A DNA stretch of 64,000 nucleotides from Prorocentrum cordatum (GCA_963575745.1 CAUYUJ010014205.1:550087-614086), one strand, 5' to 3'; numbered from the stretch's first letter, positions 52,912 to 63,870 are shown. Numbers and translations are program-made. The notes: generated by a model not told the origin, from the sequence alone.

Positions 52912-53167
52912 GGAGGAGGGAGGGGGGGAGAGGAGGAGGAGGTGAGGAACGCGGGGCGCCGTCTCTTCAAAACGAGGACCCAACACCACAAGATGGTGAG
53001 GAAAAAAAGCGAAGTGCAGACGCGGACGTCGTCGCGCGCGTACGCCGGAATCCTTCAAAACCCATCGGTTCTGGAAAGATTTCAAAATCGTGTCCAAAAA
53101 ACGTACAAAATTATCCTGGCGAAGGACCCAACCATATGCAATTGTGAATAACGCTTTGTGGGTGCCG
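52731..53167 (+). repeat. Two trailers, two heads and a leader between arrays 4 and 5
   Basis: GGA run, trailer (52764), partial head with first hairpin only (52832-52858), GAT triplets (52860-52911), GGA run, trailer (52946), full two-hairpin head (53015-53090), leader (53117-53150). Confidence 0.8.
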
Positions 53168-54906
53168 CTTTCGGTGGGGCTCCTTATGGGGCCACGAAAG
53201 GCGTGCCACGAAACGCTGTCCTGGGCGTACGGGACGCATGAGGGCGGTAGCACTGGGGCCTTCGGTGGAGCTCCCTATGGGGCCACGAAGCGTGTGAGGG
53301 GTGTGCCGAAATGGGGCGGTGCCGCCATGCGAAACGCCAGGCCACTGGGGCTTCGGTGGAGCTCCCTATGGGGTCACGAAGCGTGTGGAGGGTGTGCCGG
53401 AAATGGGTGCCGGCGCACCGCGCGCATGCGAACGCGCCACTATTGGGCTCCGGTGGAGCTCCGCTAGTGGGGCCCACGAAAGTTGTGTGAGGGGTGTTGC
53501 GAATGCGGTTGCGGCGCCGCCCATGCGAAAGCAGCCACTGGGGCCTTCGGTGGAGCTCCCTATGGGGCCACGAAAACGTGGAGGGGTGGGCGCGAGAATG
53601 GGTTTGCGGCGCCGCCACATTAGAACGCAGCCACTGGGGCCTTCCCCCCCTGGTGGCGCTGAACTATGGGGCCACAAAACGTGTGAGGGGTGTGACGAAA
53701 TGGCGCGGCGGTGACATGGAACGCAGGCCACGTTGGGCTTCGGTTGGAGCTCCCTATGGGGCAACGAAGCTGTGTGAGGGTGTTTGTGGACGGACATGGG
53801 TGCGGCGCCGCTATTCGGACGCGGCCACTGGGGGACTTCGGTGGAACGCCCTAATGGGCACGAAACGTGTTGAGAGGTGTGCCGTGAGGTGTGCCGAAAG
53901 TAGTGGCGGGGCCGCCATGCGCACGCAGGCCATGGGGCCTTCGGTGGAGCTCCCTATGGGGCCACGAAACGTGTGAGAAGTGTGCCAAATGGGTGCGGCA
54001 CCGCATGCGAAGCGCAGCCACTGGGGCCTTCGGTGGAGCTCCTTATGGGGCCACGGAAAAAGTGTGAGGGCGTGTTGCTGGGCGTGTGCCGAAATGGGTG
54101 TGCGGGACGCATGCGGACGGCAGCACTGGGGCCTTCGGTGGAGCTCCCCTATGGGGCCACGAAACGTGTGAGGGGTGTGCCGAAATGGGTGTGCGGGACG
54201 CATGCGGACGGCAGCCATGGGGCCTTCGGTGGAGCTCCCTATGGGGCCACGAAACGTGTGAGGGGTGTGCCGACATGGGTGCGGCGCCGCCATGCGCCCG
54301 CAGCCACTGGGGCCTTCGGTGGAGCTCCCTATGGGGCCACGAAACGTGTGAGGGGTGTGCCGAAATGGGTGCGGCGCCGCCATGTGGACGCGGCCACTGG
54401 GGCCTTCGGTGGAGCTCCCTATGGGGCCACGAAACGTGTGAGGGGTGTGCCGAAATGGGCGGGGCGCCGCCATGTGGACGCGGTCACTGGGGCCTTCGGT
54501 GGAGCTCCCTATGGGGCCACGAAACGTGTGAGGGGTGTGCCGAAATGGGTGCGGCGCCGCCATGTGGACGCGGCCACTGGGGCCTTCGGTGGAGCTCCCT
54601 ATGGGGCCACGAAACGTGGGAGGGGTGTGCCGACATGGGTGCGGCGCCGCCATGCGGACGCAGCCACTGGGGCCTTCAGTGGAGCTCCCTATGGGGCCAC
54701 GCAAAAAACGTGTGTGTGGTTGTGCCGAAATTGGTGCGGGCCGCCATGTGGAAGCGGGGCCACTGGGGCCTTCGGTGGAGCTCCCTATGGGGCCACGGAA
54801 ACGTGTGAGGGGTGTGCCGAAATGGGTGCGGCGCCGCCATGTGGACGCGGCCACTGGGGCCTTCGGTGGAGCTCCCTATGGGGCCACGAAACGTGTGAGG
54901 GGTGGG
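53168..54906. repeat. 90-bp satellite array 5, about 19 units
   Basis: Mixed boxes; many units with small indels at 53320-54080 (edge decay or sequencing error), then regular GTGCGGCGCCGCCATGTG boxes from 54250 to 54900. Confidence 0.95.
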
Positions 54907-55067
54907 AGGAGGGAGGAGGGAGGAGGCGGAGGAGGAGGCAAGAAGGAGAGGAGAGGAGACGCGGGGCACCGTCTCTTCAAAACGAGGACCCAACACCACA
55001 GGATGGTTGGGAAAATCACAAGGTTTCGCAACACTGATTTTCAACAAAAGCGTGCGCGCGCGTTCTT

Positions 55068-55119
<52 letters not shown>

Positions 55120-55729
55120 CGTCCTCTCTCCTCCCGCGTCGTCGTCGTCGTCCTCGCCTACGTCGTCCTCTGTGTTTCCTCGTGTTCGTCGTCGTCGTCC
55201 TCTTTGGCGTCGTGGTCGTTCCCGTCGTGGTTGTCGCCGTGGTCGTCCTTCCTCCTCCTCCCTCGTCGTCGTCGTCGTCCGTCGTCGGCGTCTCGTCGTC
55301 GTCCCTCCTATTTCGTCGCCGTCGTCGTCGTCGTCGTCGTCGTTGCCGTCGTCGTCGTCTTCTCTCCTCCCTCGTCGTTGTCGTCGTCGGCGTCGCCGTC
55401 CTTCCTCCTTCTTCGTCGTTCGCGTCGTCGCCGTCCTCCCTCCTCCCTCATTGTCGTTGTTGTCGTCGTTGTCGCCGTCGTCGTCCTCCCTCCTCCCTCG
55501 TCGTCGTCTTCGTTGGCGACGTCGTCGTCGCCTTCGTCGTCATCGTCGGCATCGGCATCGTCGTCTTCGTCGTCGTCGACGTCGGCGTCGTCGTCGTCGC
55601 CGCCGTCGTCGTCGTCGTCGTCGGCGTCGTTGACGTCGTCGTCGTGGTCGTCGGTGTCGTCGTTGTCGTCGTCGTCGGCGTCGTCATCGTCGTCGTCGTC
55701 GTTGTCATCGTCGTCGTCGTCGTCGGCGT

Positions 55730-55784
<55 letters not shown>

Positions 55785-55960
55785 TGTCGGCGTCGTCGAA
55801 GTCGTTGGAGTCGTCGTCGGTGTCGTCGTAGTCGTTGTCGGCGGCGTCGTCGTCGTCGATGTCGCTGTCGTCGTCGGCGTCGCTGTCGTTGCCAAGTGCC
55901 ATTAGGTACCCGCCGTCACGGTCTTAAGAGATTTTGCAAACCAAGTTGCGGGTGGGTGGG
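54907..55960. repeat. Trailer followed by a GTC-triplet block, copy 1
   Basis: GGA run, trailer (54957-55012), TTTCGCAACACTGATTTTCA, GCGTGCGCGCGCGTTCTTGC, then about 830 bases of GTC/CGT triplets with CCTCCCTC interruptions, ending GTGCCATTAGGTACC and ACGGTCTTAAG. Same order and interruptions as 60660-61460, so it is a block duplication and not independent microsatellites. Confidence 0.9.
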
Positions 55961-56039
55961 TGGGATGTTCGCGCGAGCAGTGGAGTGGACAACTCACTGC
56001 GAACAGAAATTACTTCTCCTTTCAAACAAGAAAATAAAC

Positions 56040-56392
56040 TCTACCCCCCCCGGCGTTATCGCCCCCCTTTCGGGTATGTAAATCAATTATGATTCTGACC
56101 ACATGTCCACCCTAAATCTGAATTTGCACTATCCCAGGGGGGCCGGATTCCCCCCCGAGGTTCCCTGTTAAAAAACACTATGCGGTGACATCTTCTGTTC
56201 CAACATAACTCTTTTTTCGCGAATCCCTTGCAACAAAATGGGACAAAGTGTACACGCGCGCGCCGTCGCGCGCGCATGCCGAAATCCTTCAAAAACCTTC
56301 GGTCTCGGAAGGATTTCGCAATCGAGTTTCACACAATATCCTGGCGAAAGACCCAACCATATGCAATTGCGAGTACCGCAATTGTGAATATC
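56040..56392 (+). repeat. Composite-repeat head and leader of array 6
   Basis: GGCGTTATCGCCCCCC, GTCCACCCTAAAT, CACTATGCGGTGACAT, hairpin 1 (56252-56277), hairpin 2 with GAAATCCTTC/GAAGGATTTC (56280-56317), leader with CCCAACCAT (56351-56359), GAGTACCGCAATTGTG. Confidence 0.85.
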
Positions 56393-58262
56393 TTCTTCGG
56401 TGGCGCTCCCTATGGGGCTACGAAACGTGCGAGGGATGTGCCGAAATGGGTGTGCGGGACGCATGCGGGCACACCCACTGGGACCTTCGGTGGAGCTCCC
56501 TATGGGGCCACGAAGCGCGTGAAGGGTGTGCCGAAATGGGTGTGCGGGACGCATGCGGGCACACCCACTGGAACCTTCGGTGGAGCTCCCTATGGGGCCA
56601 CAAAGCGTGTGAGGGGTGTGCCGAAATGGGTGTGCGGGACGCATGCGGGCACACCCACTGGGGCCTTCGGTGGAGCCTCTATGGGGCCACGAAACGTGTG
56701 GGGGGTTTGCCGAAATGGGTTTACGGGACGCATGCGGGCGCACCCACTGGGACCTTCGGTGGAGCTCCCTATGGGGCCACGAAACGCGTGAGGGGTGTGC
56801 CGAAATGGGTGTGCGGGCACGCCCACTGGGACCTTCGGTGGAGCTCCCTATGGGGCCACGAAGCGCGTGAAGGCTGTGCCGAATTGAGTGTGCGGGACGC
56901 ACGCGGGCACATCCACTGGGACCTTCGGTGGAGCTCCCTGTGGGGCCACGAATATTGTGAGGGGTGTGCCGAAATGGGTGTGCGGGACGCACGCGGGCAC
57001 ATCCACTGGGACCTTCGGTGGAGCTTCCTGTGGGGCCACGAAACGTGCGAGGGGTGTGCCGAAATGGGTGTGCGGGACCCATGCGGGCACACCCACTGGG
57101 ACCTTCGGCGGAGCTCCGTATGGGGCCACGAAACGTGTGAAGGGTGTGCCGAAATAGGTGTGCGGGACGCATGCGGGCACACCCACTGGGACCTTCGGTG
57201 GAGCTCCCTATGGGGCCACGAAACGTGTGAGGGGTGTGCCGAAATGGGTGTGCGGGACGCATGCGGGCACACCCACTGGGGCCTTCGGTTGAGCTCCCCA
57301 TGTGACCACGAAGCGTGTGAGGGGTCACGAAACGTGTGGGGGGTGTGCCGACATGGGTGTGCGGGACGCATGCGGGCACACCCGCTGGGGCCTTCGGTGG
57401 AGCTCCCTATGGGGCCACGAAGCGCGTGAGGGGTATGCCGAAATGGGTGTGCGGGACGCATGCGGGCGCACCCACTGGGACCTTCGGTGGAGCCTCTATG
57501 GGGCCACGAAGCGCGTGAGGGGTGTGTCGAAATCGGTGTGCGGGACGCATGGTGTGCCGAATGAAAGTGCGGGGCGCATGCGGGCGGCAGCACTGAGGCC
57601 TTCGGTGGAGCTCCCTATGGAGCCACGAAGCGCGTGAGGGGTGTGCCGAATTGAGTGTGCGTGACGCATGCGGGCGGCAGCACTGGGGCCTTCGGTGGAG
57701 CTTCCTATGGGGCCACGAATGAGTGTGCGTGACGCATGCGGGCGGCAGCACTGGGGCCTTCGGTGGAGCTCCCTATGGGGCCACGAAGCGCGTGAGGGTG
57801 TGCCGGATTGAGTGTGCGTGACGCATGCGGGCGGCAGACTGGGGCCTTCGGTGGAGCTCCCTATGGGGCACGAAACGCGTGATGTGGTGTGCCGAATTGG
57901 GTGTGCGTGGCGCATGCGGGCGGCAGCACTGGGGCCTTCGGTGGAACTCCCTATGGGGCCACGAAACGCGTGAGGGGTGTGCCGAATTGGGTGTGCGTGA
58001 CGCATGCGGGCGGCAGCACTGGGGCCTTCGGTGGAGCTCCCTATGGGGCCACGAAACGCGTGAGGGGTGTGCCGAATTGAACGTGCGTTACGCATGCGGG
58101 CGGCAGCACTGAGGCCTTCGGTGGAGCTCCCTATGGGGCCACGAAGCGCGTGAGGGGTATGCCGAATTGAGTGTGCGTGACACATGTGGGCGGCAGCAGT
58201 GGGGCCTTCGGTGGAGCTCCCTATGAGGCCACGAAGCGCGTGAGGGGTGTGCCGGACTGGGT
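56393..58262. repeat. 90-bp satellite array 6, about 21 units
   Basis: Two subtypes in blocks: GTGTGCGGGACGCATGCGGG plus CACACCCACTG up to about 57540, then GTGTGCGTGACGCATGCGGG plus CGGCAGCACTG. Confidence 0.95.
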
Positions 58263-58597
58263 GTCGATGATGATGATGGGATGACGCTGGCGCTGATGGG
58301 ATGATGACGGCCATGATGATGCTGATGGTGATGGCGGTGACGATGACGATGATGATGATGACGATGATGATGATGAAGATGGGAGGAGGGAGGGGGCAGC
58401 GGGAAAGGAAGGAAAGGAACGCGGGGCACCGTCTCTTCAAAACGAGGACCCAACACCACAGGATGGTTGGGAACAAGGTCAAAACATTCGCGATGGTCTT
58501 GTCCCTCTGCGCAATCGAAAACCCTCAACGAATTCCCACCCACTCCCGCTCCTTCCTCCCCACCAGCCAACGTGCGACCCTCTGAACACGTGGGCTG
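58263..58597. repeat. GAT microsatellite, trailer and A monomer before array 7
   Basis: GATGATG (58265-58380), GGA run, trailer (58418-58473), then an A monomer of the 260-bp repeat (TTCGCGATGGTCTTGTCC to GCGACCCTCTGAACACG). Confidence 0.85.
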
Positions 58598-60000
58598 ACC
58601 CCTGAGGGGTGTGCCGACATGGGCCCGGCGGGCGCATGCGAGCGCAGCCGCTGGAGCCTTCGGTGGAGCTCCGTATGGGGCCACGAACCGTGTAAGGGGT
58701 GTGCCGAAATGGGTGCGGCGGGCGCATGCGAACGCACCCACTGGGACCTTCGTTGGAACTCCCTATGGGGCCACAAGACGTGTGACGGGTGTGCCGATAT
58801 GGGTGCGGCGGGCGCATGCGAACGCAGCCGCTGGGGCCTTCGGTGGAGCTCCCTATGGTGCCATGAAGCGCGTGAGGGGTGTGCCGAAATGGGTGCGGCG
58901 GGCGCATGCTAACGCAGCCACTGGGGCCTTCGGTGGAGCTCCCTATGGGCCACGAAACGCGTAAAGGGTGTGCCGAAATGGGTGCGGCGGGCGCATGCTA
59001 ACGCAGCCACCAGGGCCTTCGGTGGAGCTCCCTGTAGGGCCACGAAACATGTGACGGGTGCGCCGACATGAACGCGGTGGGCGCATGCGAACACAACCAC
59101 TGCGGCCTTCGGTGGAGCTCCCTGTGGGGCCACGACACGTGTGAGGGGTGTGCCGAAATGAGTGTGCGGGACGCATGCGAACGCAGCCACTGGGGCCTTC
59201 GGTGGAGCTCCCTGTAGGGGCACGAAGCGCGTGAGGGGTGTGCCGAGATGGGTGCGGTGGGCGCATGCGAACGCAGCCGCTGGGGCCTTCGGTGGAGCTC
59301 CCTATGGGGCCACGAACCGTGTGAGGGGTGTGCCGAAATGGGTGCGGCGGGCGCATGCGAACGCAGCCACTGGGGCCTTCGGTGGAAATCCCTGTGGGGC
59401 CGCGAAACGTGTGAGGGGTGTGCCGAAATTGGTGCGGCGGGCGCATGCTAACGCAGCCACCGGGGCCTTCGGTGGAGCTCCCTGTAGGGCCACGAAACAT
59501 GTGACGGGTGCGCCGACATGAATGCGGTGGGCGCGTGCGAACACAACCACTGCGGCCTTCGGTGGAGCTCCCTATGGGGCCACAAGACGTGTGACGGGTG
59601 TGCCGATATGGGTGCGCGGGACGCATGCTAACGCAGCCACTGGGGCCTTCGGTGGAGCTCCCTATGGTGCCACGAAGCGCGTGAGGGGTGTGCCGAAATG
59701 GGTGCGGCGGGCGCATGCTAACGCAGCCACTGGGGCCTTCGGTGGAGCTCCCAATGGGGCCACGAAGCGCGTGAGGGGTGTGCCGAAATGGGTGCGGCGG
59801 GCGCATGCTAACGCAGCCACTGCGGCCTTCGGTGGAGCTCCCTATTGGGCCACGAAAAGCGTGAGAGGTGTGCCGAATTGAGTGTGCGTGACGCATGCGG
59901 GCGGCAGCACTGGGGCCTTCGGTAGAGCTCCCTATGGGGCCACGAAACGCGTGAAGGGTGTGCCGGATTGGGTGGGGGTGACGCATGCGGGCGGCAGGAG
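58598..60000. repeat. 90-bp satellite array 7, about 15.5 units
   Basis: The variable box is mostly GTGCGGCGGGCGCATGCGAA or CATGCTAA plus CGCAGCCACTG, the array 1 subtype. Arrays 1 and 7 are also the two preceded by an A monomer. Confidence 0.95.
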
Positions 60001-60362
60001 AGAGGAGGGGGAGGAGTAGCGGGAACGCGGGGCACCGTCTCTTCAAAACGAGGACCCAGCACCATGAACCGTGTGAGGGGTGATAGTGATGATGGCGGCG
60101 ACGATGATGACGATGATGGTGATGGCGATGATGATGATGATGACGATGATGATGATGATGCTGATGCTGATGATGATGATGATGATGGACGTGACAAATA
60201 TGACGAGAATGATGGTGATGACGATGATGATGGCGACGACGATGATGATGACGATGATGATGGTGGGAGGAGGGAGGAGGGGGAGGAGGAGAGGAGGAAG
60301 GAGGGAACGCGGGGCACCGTCTCTTCAAAACGAAGACCCAACACCACAGGATGGTTGGGAAA
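60001..60362. repeat. Array 7 end: GGA and GAT microsatellites with two trailers
   Basis: Trailer copies at about 60021 and 60305 enclose GAT triplets (60080-60265), the same order as at 35706-36043 after array 1. Confidence 0.85.
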
Positions 60363-60717
60363 CACACACAAAAACACAGGGTTTCGCAACACTGATTTGC
60401 TAAAAAAGCTTACGCGCGAGCTCTTGCGAAATCTTAAGAAAACCATGAGTTTTCAATATTTTCACAACATGTTACCAAACGGGCTTCCCGCGCGCGCATG
60501 TCGAAATCTGTCGAACGCCCTTGCGCGTGTGCCGTCGCGAGAACCCTCTGCAACAAACGGGGCGAAGTGCAGACGCGCGCGTCGTCGCGCGCGTATACCG
60601 AAATCCTTCAAACCCCATCGGTTTCGGAAGGATTTCAAAATCGAGTTCCCAAAACACCTACAAACACACACGGTTTCGCAACACGGATTTTCAACAAAAG
60701 CGTGCGCGCGCGCTCTT

Positions 60718-60755
<38 letters not shown>

Positions 60756-61254
60756 CTCCCTCCTCCCGCGTCGTCGTCGTCGCCTACGTCGTCCTCTGTC
60801 TTTCCTCGTGTTCGTCGTCGTCGTCCTCTTTGGCGTCGTGGTCGTTTCCGTCGTCGTTGTCGCCGTGGTCGTCCTTCCTCCTCCTCCCTCGTCGTCGTCG
60901 TCGTCCGTCGTCGGCGTCTCGTCGTCGTCCCTCCTATTTCGTCGCCGTCGTCGTCGTCGTCGTCGTTGTCGTCGTCGTCGTCTTCCCTCCTCCCTCGTCG
61001 TTGTCGTCGTCGGCGTCGCCGTCCTTCCTCCTTCATCGTCGTTCGCGTCGTCGCCGTCCTCCCTCCTCCCTCGTCGTTGTCGTCGTTGTCGCCGTCGTCG
61101 TCCTCCCTCCTCCCTCGTCGTCGTCTTCGTTGGCGACGTCGTTGTCGTCGTCGTCGTCGTCGTTGTCTTCGTCGTCGTTGTCGGCGTCGTCGTCGTCGTC
61201 GGCGTCGTCGTCGTCGTCGTCGTCATCGTCGTCGTCGGCGTCGTCGTCGTCGGT

Positions 61255-61299
<45 letters not shown>

Positions 61300-61510
61300 G
61301 TTGTCGTCGTCGAAGTCGTTGGGAACGTCGTCGGTGTCGTCGTAGTCGGTGTCGGCGGCGCCGTCGCCGTCGTCGTCGTCGTTGTCGCTGTCTTCGTCCG
61401 CGTCGGTGTCGTGGCCAAGTGCCATGTGGTACCTACCGTCACGGTCTTGTCTTAAGAAGTCTTGCGACCAAGTTGCGGGTGGGAGGATGGGATGTTTGCA
61501 CGAGCAGTGG
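60363..61510. repeat. Heads and GTC-triplet block, copy 2
   Basis: TTTCGCAACACTGATTTG, head variant (60480-60545), two-hairpin head (60572-60637), then GTGCGCGCGCGCTCTTGC and the GTC/CGT block to GTGCCATGTGGTACC, paralleling 55010-55960. Confidence 0.9.
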
Positions 61511-61859
61511 AGAGGACAGCTTCAAGACGGTCAAAATGGATTGCACCACATAGATTGCAACAAATAGCTCACACCACACGGATTAATTCGCTCGCTCCAC
61601 ATATGCTGCACCGCGTACCTCGACCACATATATTGCACTGTACAGGTTGCCCCCTGGGCATGCAAAAATTACATATGACTCTGCCCAATGGTTCAGGTTC
61701 ATTCCAGGTATGAACTCATACCCTCCCAGCCAACTCGGTACCGACTGGCCCCATCATCCCTTGCAGCAATACTATGCACGCACACTCGCTCATCAATCAG
61801 AGGCAACATTGTGGAATGGGATTATCCGCTGCAATGTCCAGGCGGAGAACCGCTGGCAA
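61511..61859. other. No gene; short TTGCACCACATAG repeat at 61540-61645
   Basis: A patch of the motif also found at 29560-29745. The rest is unremarkable. Confidence 0.6.
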
Positions 61860-62310
61860 CGAGTCCTCCTCCCCCTCCTCGTCCTCCTCATCGGCCTCCT
61901 CCTCCGCCTCCTCCTCCTCCTCCTTCTCCTTCTTATCCTCCAGGCCCTCCATCTTTCTATCGTGCCAATGGGCTTCCTCCTCCACCGGCACCTGCTCCTG
62001 CAACTCCCTGAAACACGACCACCCCTGCCTCCCCCTCATCATCGTCGTCGTCCTCCTCATCCTGGCCGTCCTGCCCATCCTGCTCTTCCCGCTCCCTCTC
62101 TTCTTCTTCATCCTCTCCCTCCTCCTCCTCCTCTTGCTCGTGCTCCTGCACCTCCTGTTCCTCTGCCTCCTCCCCCTCATCTTCCTCCCTCCCTCCTCCT
62201 CGTGCTCATGGTTCCCCTCCTCCTTTCTTCCCCTCATCCTCATCTTGTGCCTCCTCCTCCCCCTCCTCCATCTTCCTCCTCCTCATTGTCCTCCCCCTCC
62301 CCCTCGCGCA
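61860..62310. repeat. Pyrimidine-rich TCC-type low-complexity tract
   Basis: Imperfect CTC/TCC triplets. The minus strand gives a Glu/Arg-rich ORF that I regard as low-complexity read-through, although a real acidic protein cannot be fully excluded. No RLE-family C-terminus precedes it. Confidence 0.8.
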
Positions 62311-62596
62311 GCCCGAAAGCGCCGCAAGGCGGGCGCCCGACCGCGACCGCGCGCCTCGGCCTCGCGCTGGGGCCTCCTCCTTCGCAAATCTCTGGCGGAA
62401 TGACCCAAGAATCCGGCACCCGCCCACTCCGTTACCGTCTGGGGGCTGGGCGAGGGCCGCAACGACGTCACGGTAGCATCCGAAAGCCAAATCGGCCCCA
62501 AGGTTAAGGTCGAGAGCTCCGCTACCTGATCGTGTCTGACAGGTTGGGATGCCCAGTTCGGGCCCACCCACGTTTCGGAGTAGGAAGGACTAGTTC
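62311..62596. other. No gene recognised
   Basis: GC-rich sequence left of the retrocopy; no motif recognised. Confidence 0.5.
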
Positions 62597-62617
62597 ACGG
62601 CGGAGGCCTTTTTTTTT
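62597..62617 (-). repeat. Direct repeat (probable target-site duplication), left copy
   Basis: ACGGCGGAGGCC followed by nine T on the plus strand; the same 21 bases occur at 63765-63785. Confidence 0.8.
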
Positions 62618-62680
62618 ATCTGTGTAGGCGCCGCGCGAGCACGGCGGTTTCATGCAGGCATTCTAGGGCCCCGCCACCGC

Positions 62681-63670
62681 TCAGCGCCCGATCTCCTCCA
62701 AGAAGGCGGCGTAGAGCTCGGCGAGGTCGCGGGCGCGGGCGGCCGCAGCGCCCTGGGGGCCCTCGAGCTGCGGCCCGCCGCTCCCGCCTTCGGCCGCAAG
62801 CGGCAGCACTTCGCCATCGCCGTCGATGCCCTGCTGCCGCTGCGTGGGGCCCAGGCGGACGCCGTACTCTATCGAGTGGTCGCGCGCCGCCGTGGGCTCG
62901 GGCGGGGCCTGGTTGTCCTTGGGGAGGCGCCGCAGCTCGATCCCGATGCCGTGCATCTCGGGCTGCGTCCCCGCCTCCAGACAGCAAGTTCAGATGGTCA
63001 CCACCTGCGTGGCCTCAGCCGCAGGGGGACCCTCCGAGGCCTCCGCGCGCCGCGCCGCCAGCCGCCGGCCACATGCGAATCCCTCTCCGAAGGCCCGCGC
63101 CTCCAGCTCGGGGTCGCTTGGCTGCCAGCAGCCTGGCGCCAGCCAGTTCGCGCCCGGGACGTCCTCGGGCGCTGCCTGGGGCAGCTCTCTCTCGTGCAGC
63201 ATCCTCTGCACCTGCTGAGCCGCATGCCCCTGCTTCTGCGCGGCCCCCGCCTTGTCCTCGTGCACCTCCTCCGTCGCCGAGGGGTTGAGGAAGGGGGGCT
63301 TCCCGAGGCGCTCCTGCTTCTGCGCCTTCCTGAGCTCGTACGCCGCCGCCCCTGCGATGCGCCCCTTGATGGCGCCCGCCTTGGCGTGCAGCGCGACGTT
63401 CCTCCTGAGCCGCGCCAGCCAGGAGGGCTGCTCGCCGTTGACCAGCGCGCCCAGCGCAGGCACCACCGCGGCGAGCCTGTCGGCCAGCTCAGCATCGCCC
63501 GCGAAGGCCTCCAGCGTCCTCTCGGCGAGGGCCAGCCGCTCCACGAGCTCCTCCACCCGCGCTCGGGCATGCCGCACGGCGGCGTCCGCCGCCGAGCGCG
63601 CCCGCCGCGCAGCCTCGCTGCGCTCCGCGCGTGAGCGTGGGGGCCTGCGGGGGTCCCCTCCCGTCGCCAT
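62681..63670 (-). pseudogene. Hypothetical coiled-coil-like protein (retrocopy), one in-frame stop
   Basis: ATG at 63670 (MATGGDPRRPPRSRAERSEA) chosen as the first ATG in the long frame; a ten-codon upstream ORF precedes it. An Ala/Arg/Glu-rich helical N-terminus (RARVEELVERLALAERTLEA) is followed by LGALVNGEQPSWLARLRRNV, AYELRKAQKQERLGKPPFLN and TEEVHEDKAGAAQKQ. TGA at 62992-62990 ends 226 residues, but the same frame continues (MHGIGIELRRLPKDNQAPPE, ARDHSIEYGVRLGP) to DLAELYAAFLEEIGR-stop at 62681. That C-terminus is exactly repeated in the next copy (63931 onward), so the full protein is probably about 329 residues with a nonsense mutation here. Family and function unknown. Confidence 0.65.
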
Positions 63671-63741
63671 CACCTCAAGCAGCTGCTGCGCCCGGACCGG
63701 CCATGAGCGGAGGCAGATGGCAGCCAGGGGCTTGAGACCGG

Positions 63742-63763
63742 CTTGAGCCAAAATGGCTACGGA
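63742..63763 (-). other. Complete dinoflagellate spliced-leader sequence
   Basis: All 22 bases match DinoSL on the minus strand, with T at the variable first position. It is joined directly to the retrocopy 5'UTR. Confidence 0.95.
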
Positions 63764-63764
63764 G

Positions 63765-63773
63765 ACGGCGGAG

Positions 63774-63785
<12 letters not shown>
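63765..63785 (-). repeat. Direct repeat (probable target-site duplication), right copy
   Basis: Identical to 62597-62617. Its T part is the start of the T57 run (poly(A) of the upstream copy on the minus strand). Confidence 0.8.

Positions 63786-63870
<85 letters not shown>
63777..63870. repeat. Poly(T) 57 bases and (TA)n tract
   Basis: T 63777-63833, G, then TA repeats to about 63870. On the minus strand it is the 3' end of the partial copy to the right: (AT)n followed by A57. Confidence 0.95.

Larger units (their letters stand above)
62609..63764 (-). mobile_element. Processed retrocopy with spliced leader and poly(A)
   Basis: On the minus strand, in order: full DinoSL (63763-63742), 5'UTR, ORF, 3'UTR and A9 (62617-62609), flanked by the direct repeat above. 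One extra base (63764) separates the leader from the repeat. No intron is visible. The 3' end of a nearly identical copy lies directly upstream, at 63777-64000. Confidence 0.85.

Noticed and set aside
48262-60000. CRISPR-like array
   Set aside because: The 90-bp units are contiguous, without unique spacers, in a eukaryotic genome.
55060-61420. Val/Ser/Arg-rich ORFs over the GTC blocks
   Set aside because: Triplet-repeat artefacts in all frames.
61797-62243. Glu/Arg-rich minus-strand ORF of 148 codons
   Set aside because: Low-complexity pyrimidine tract; no domain and no conserved neighbour, so not called as a gene.
63742-63763. Functional SL RNA gene
   Set aside because: The leader is joined to coding sequence, with no GT donor or SL intron after it.
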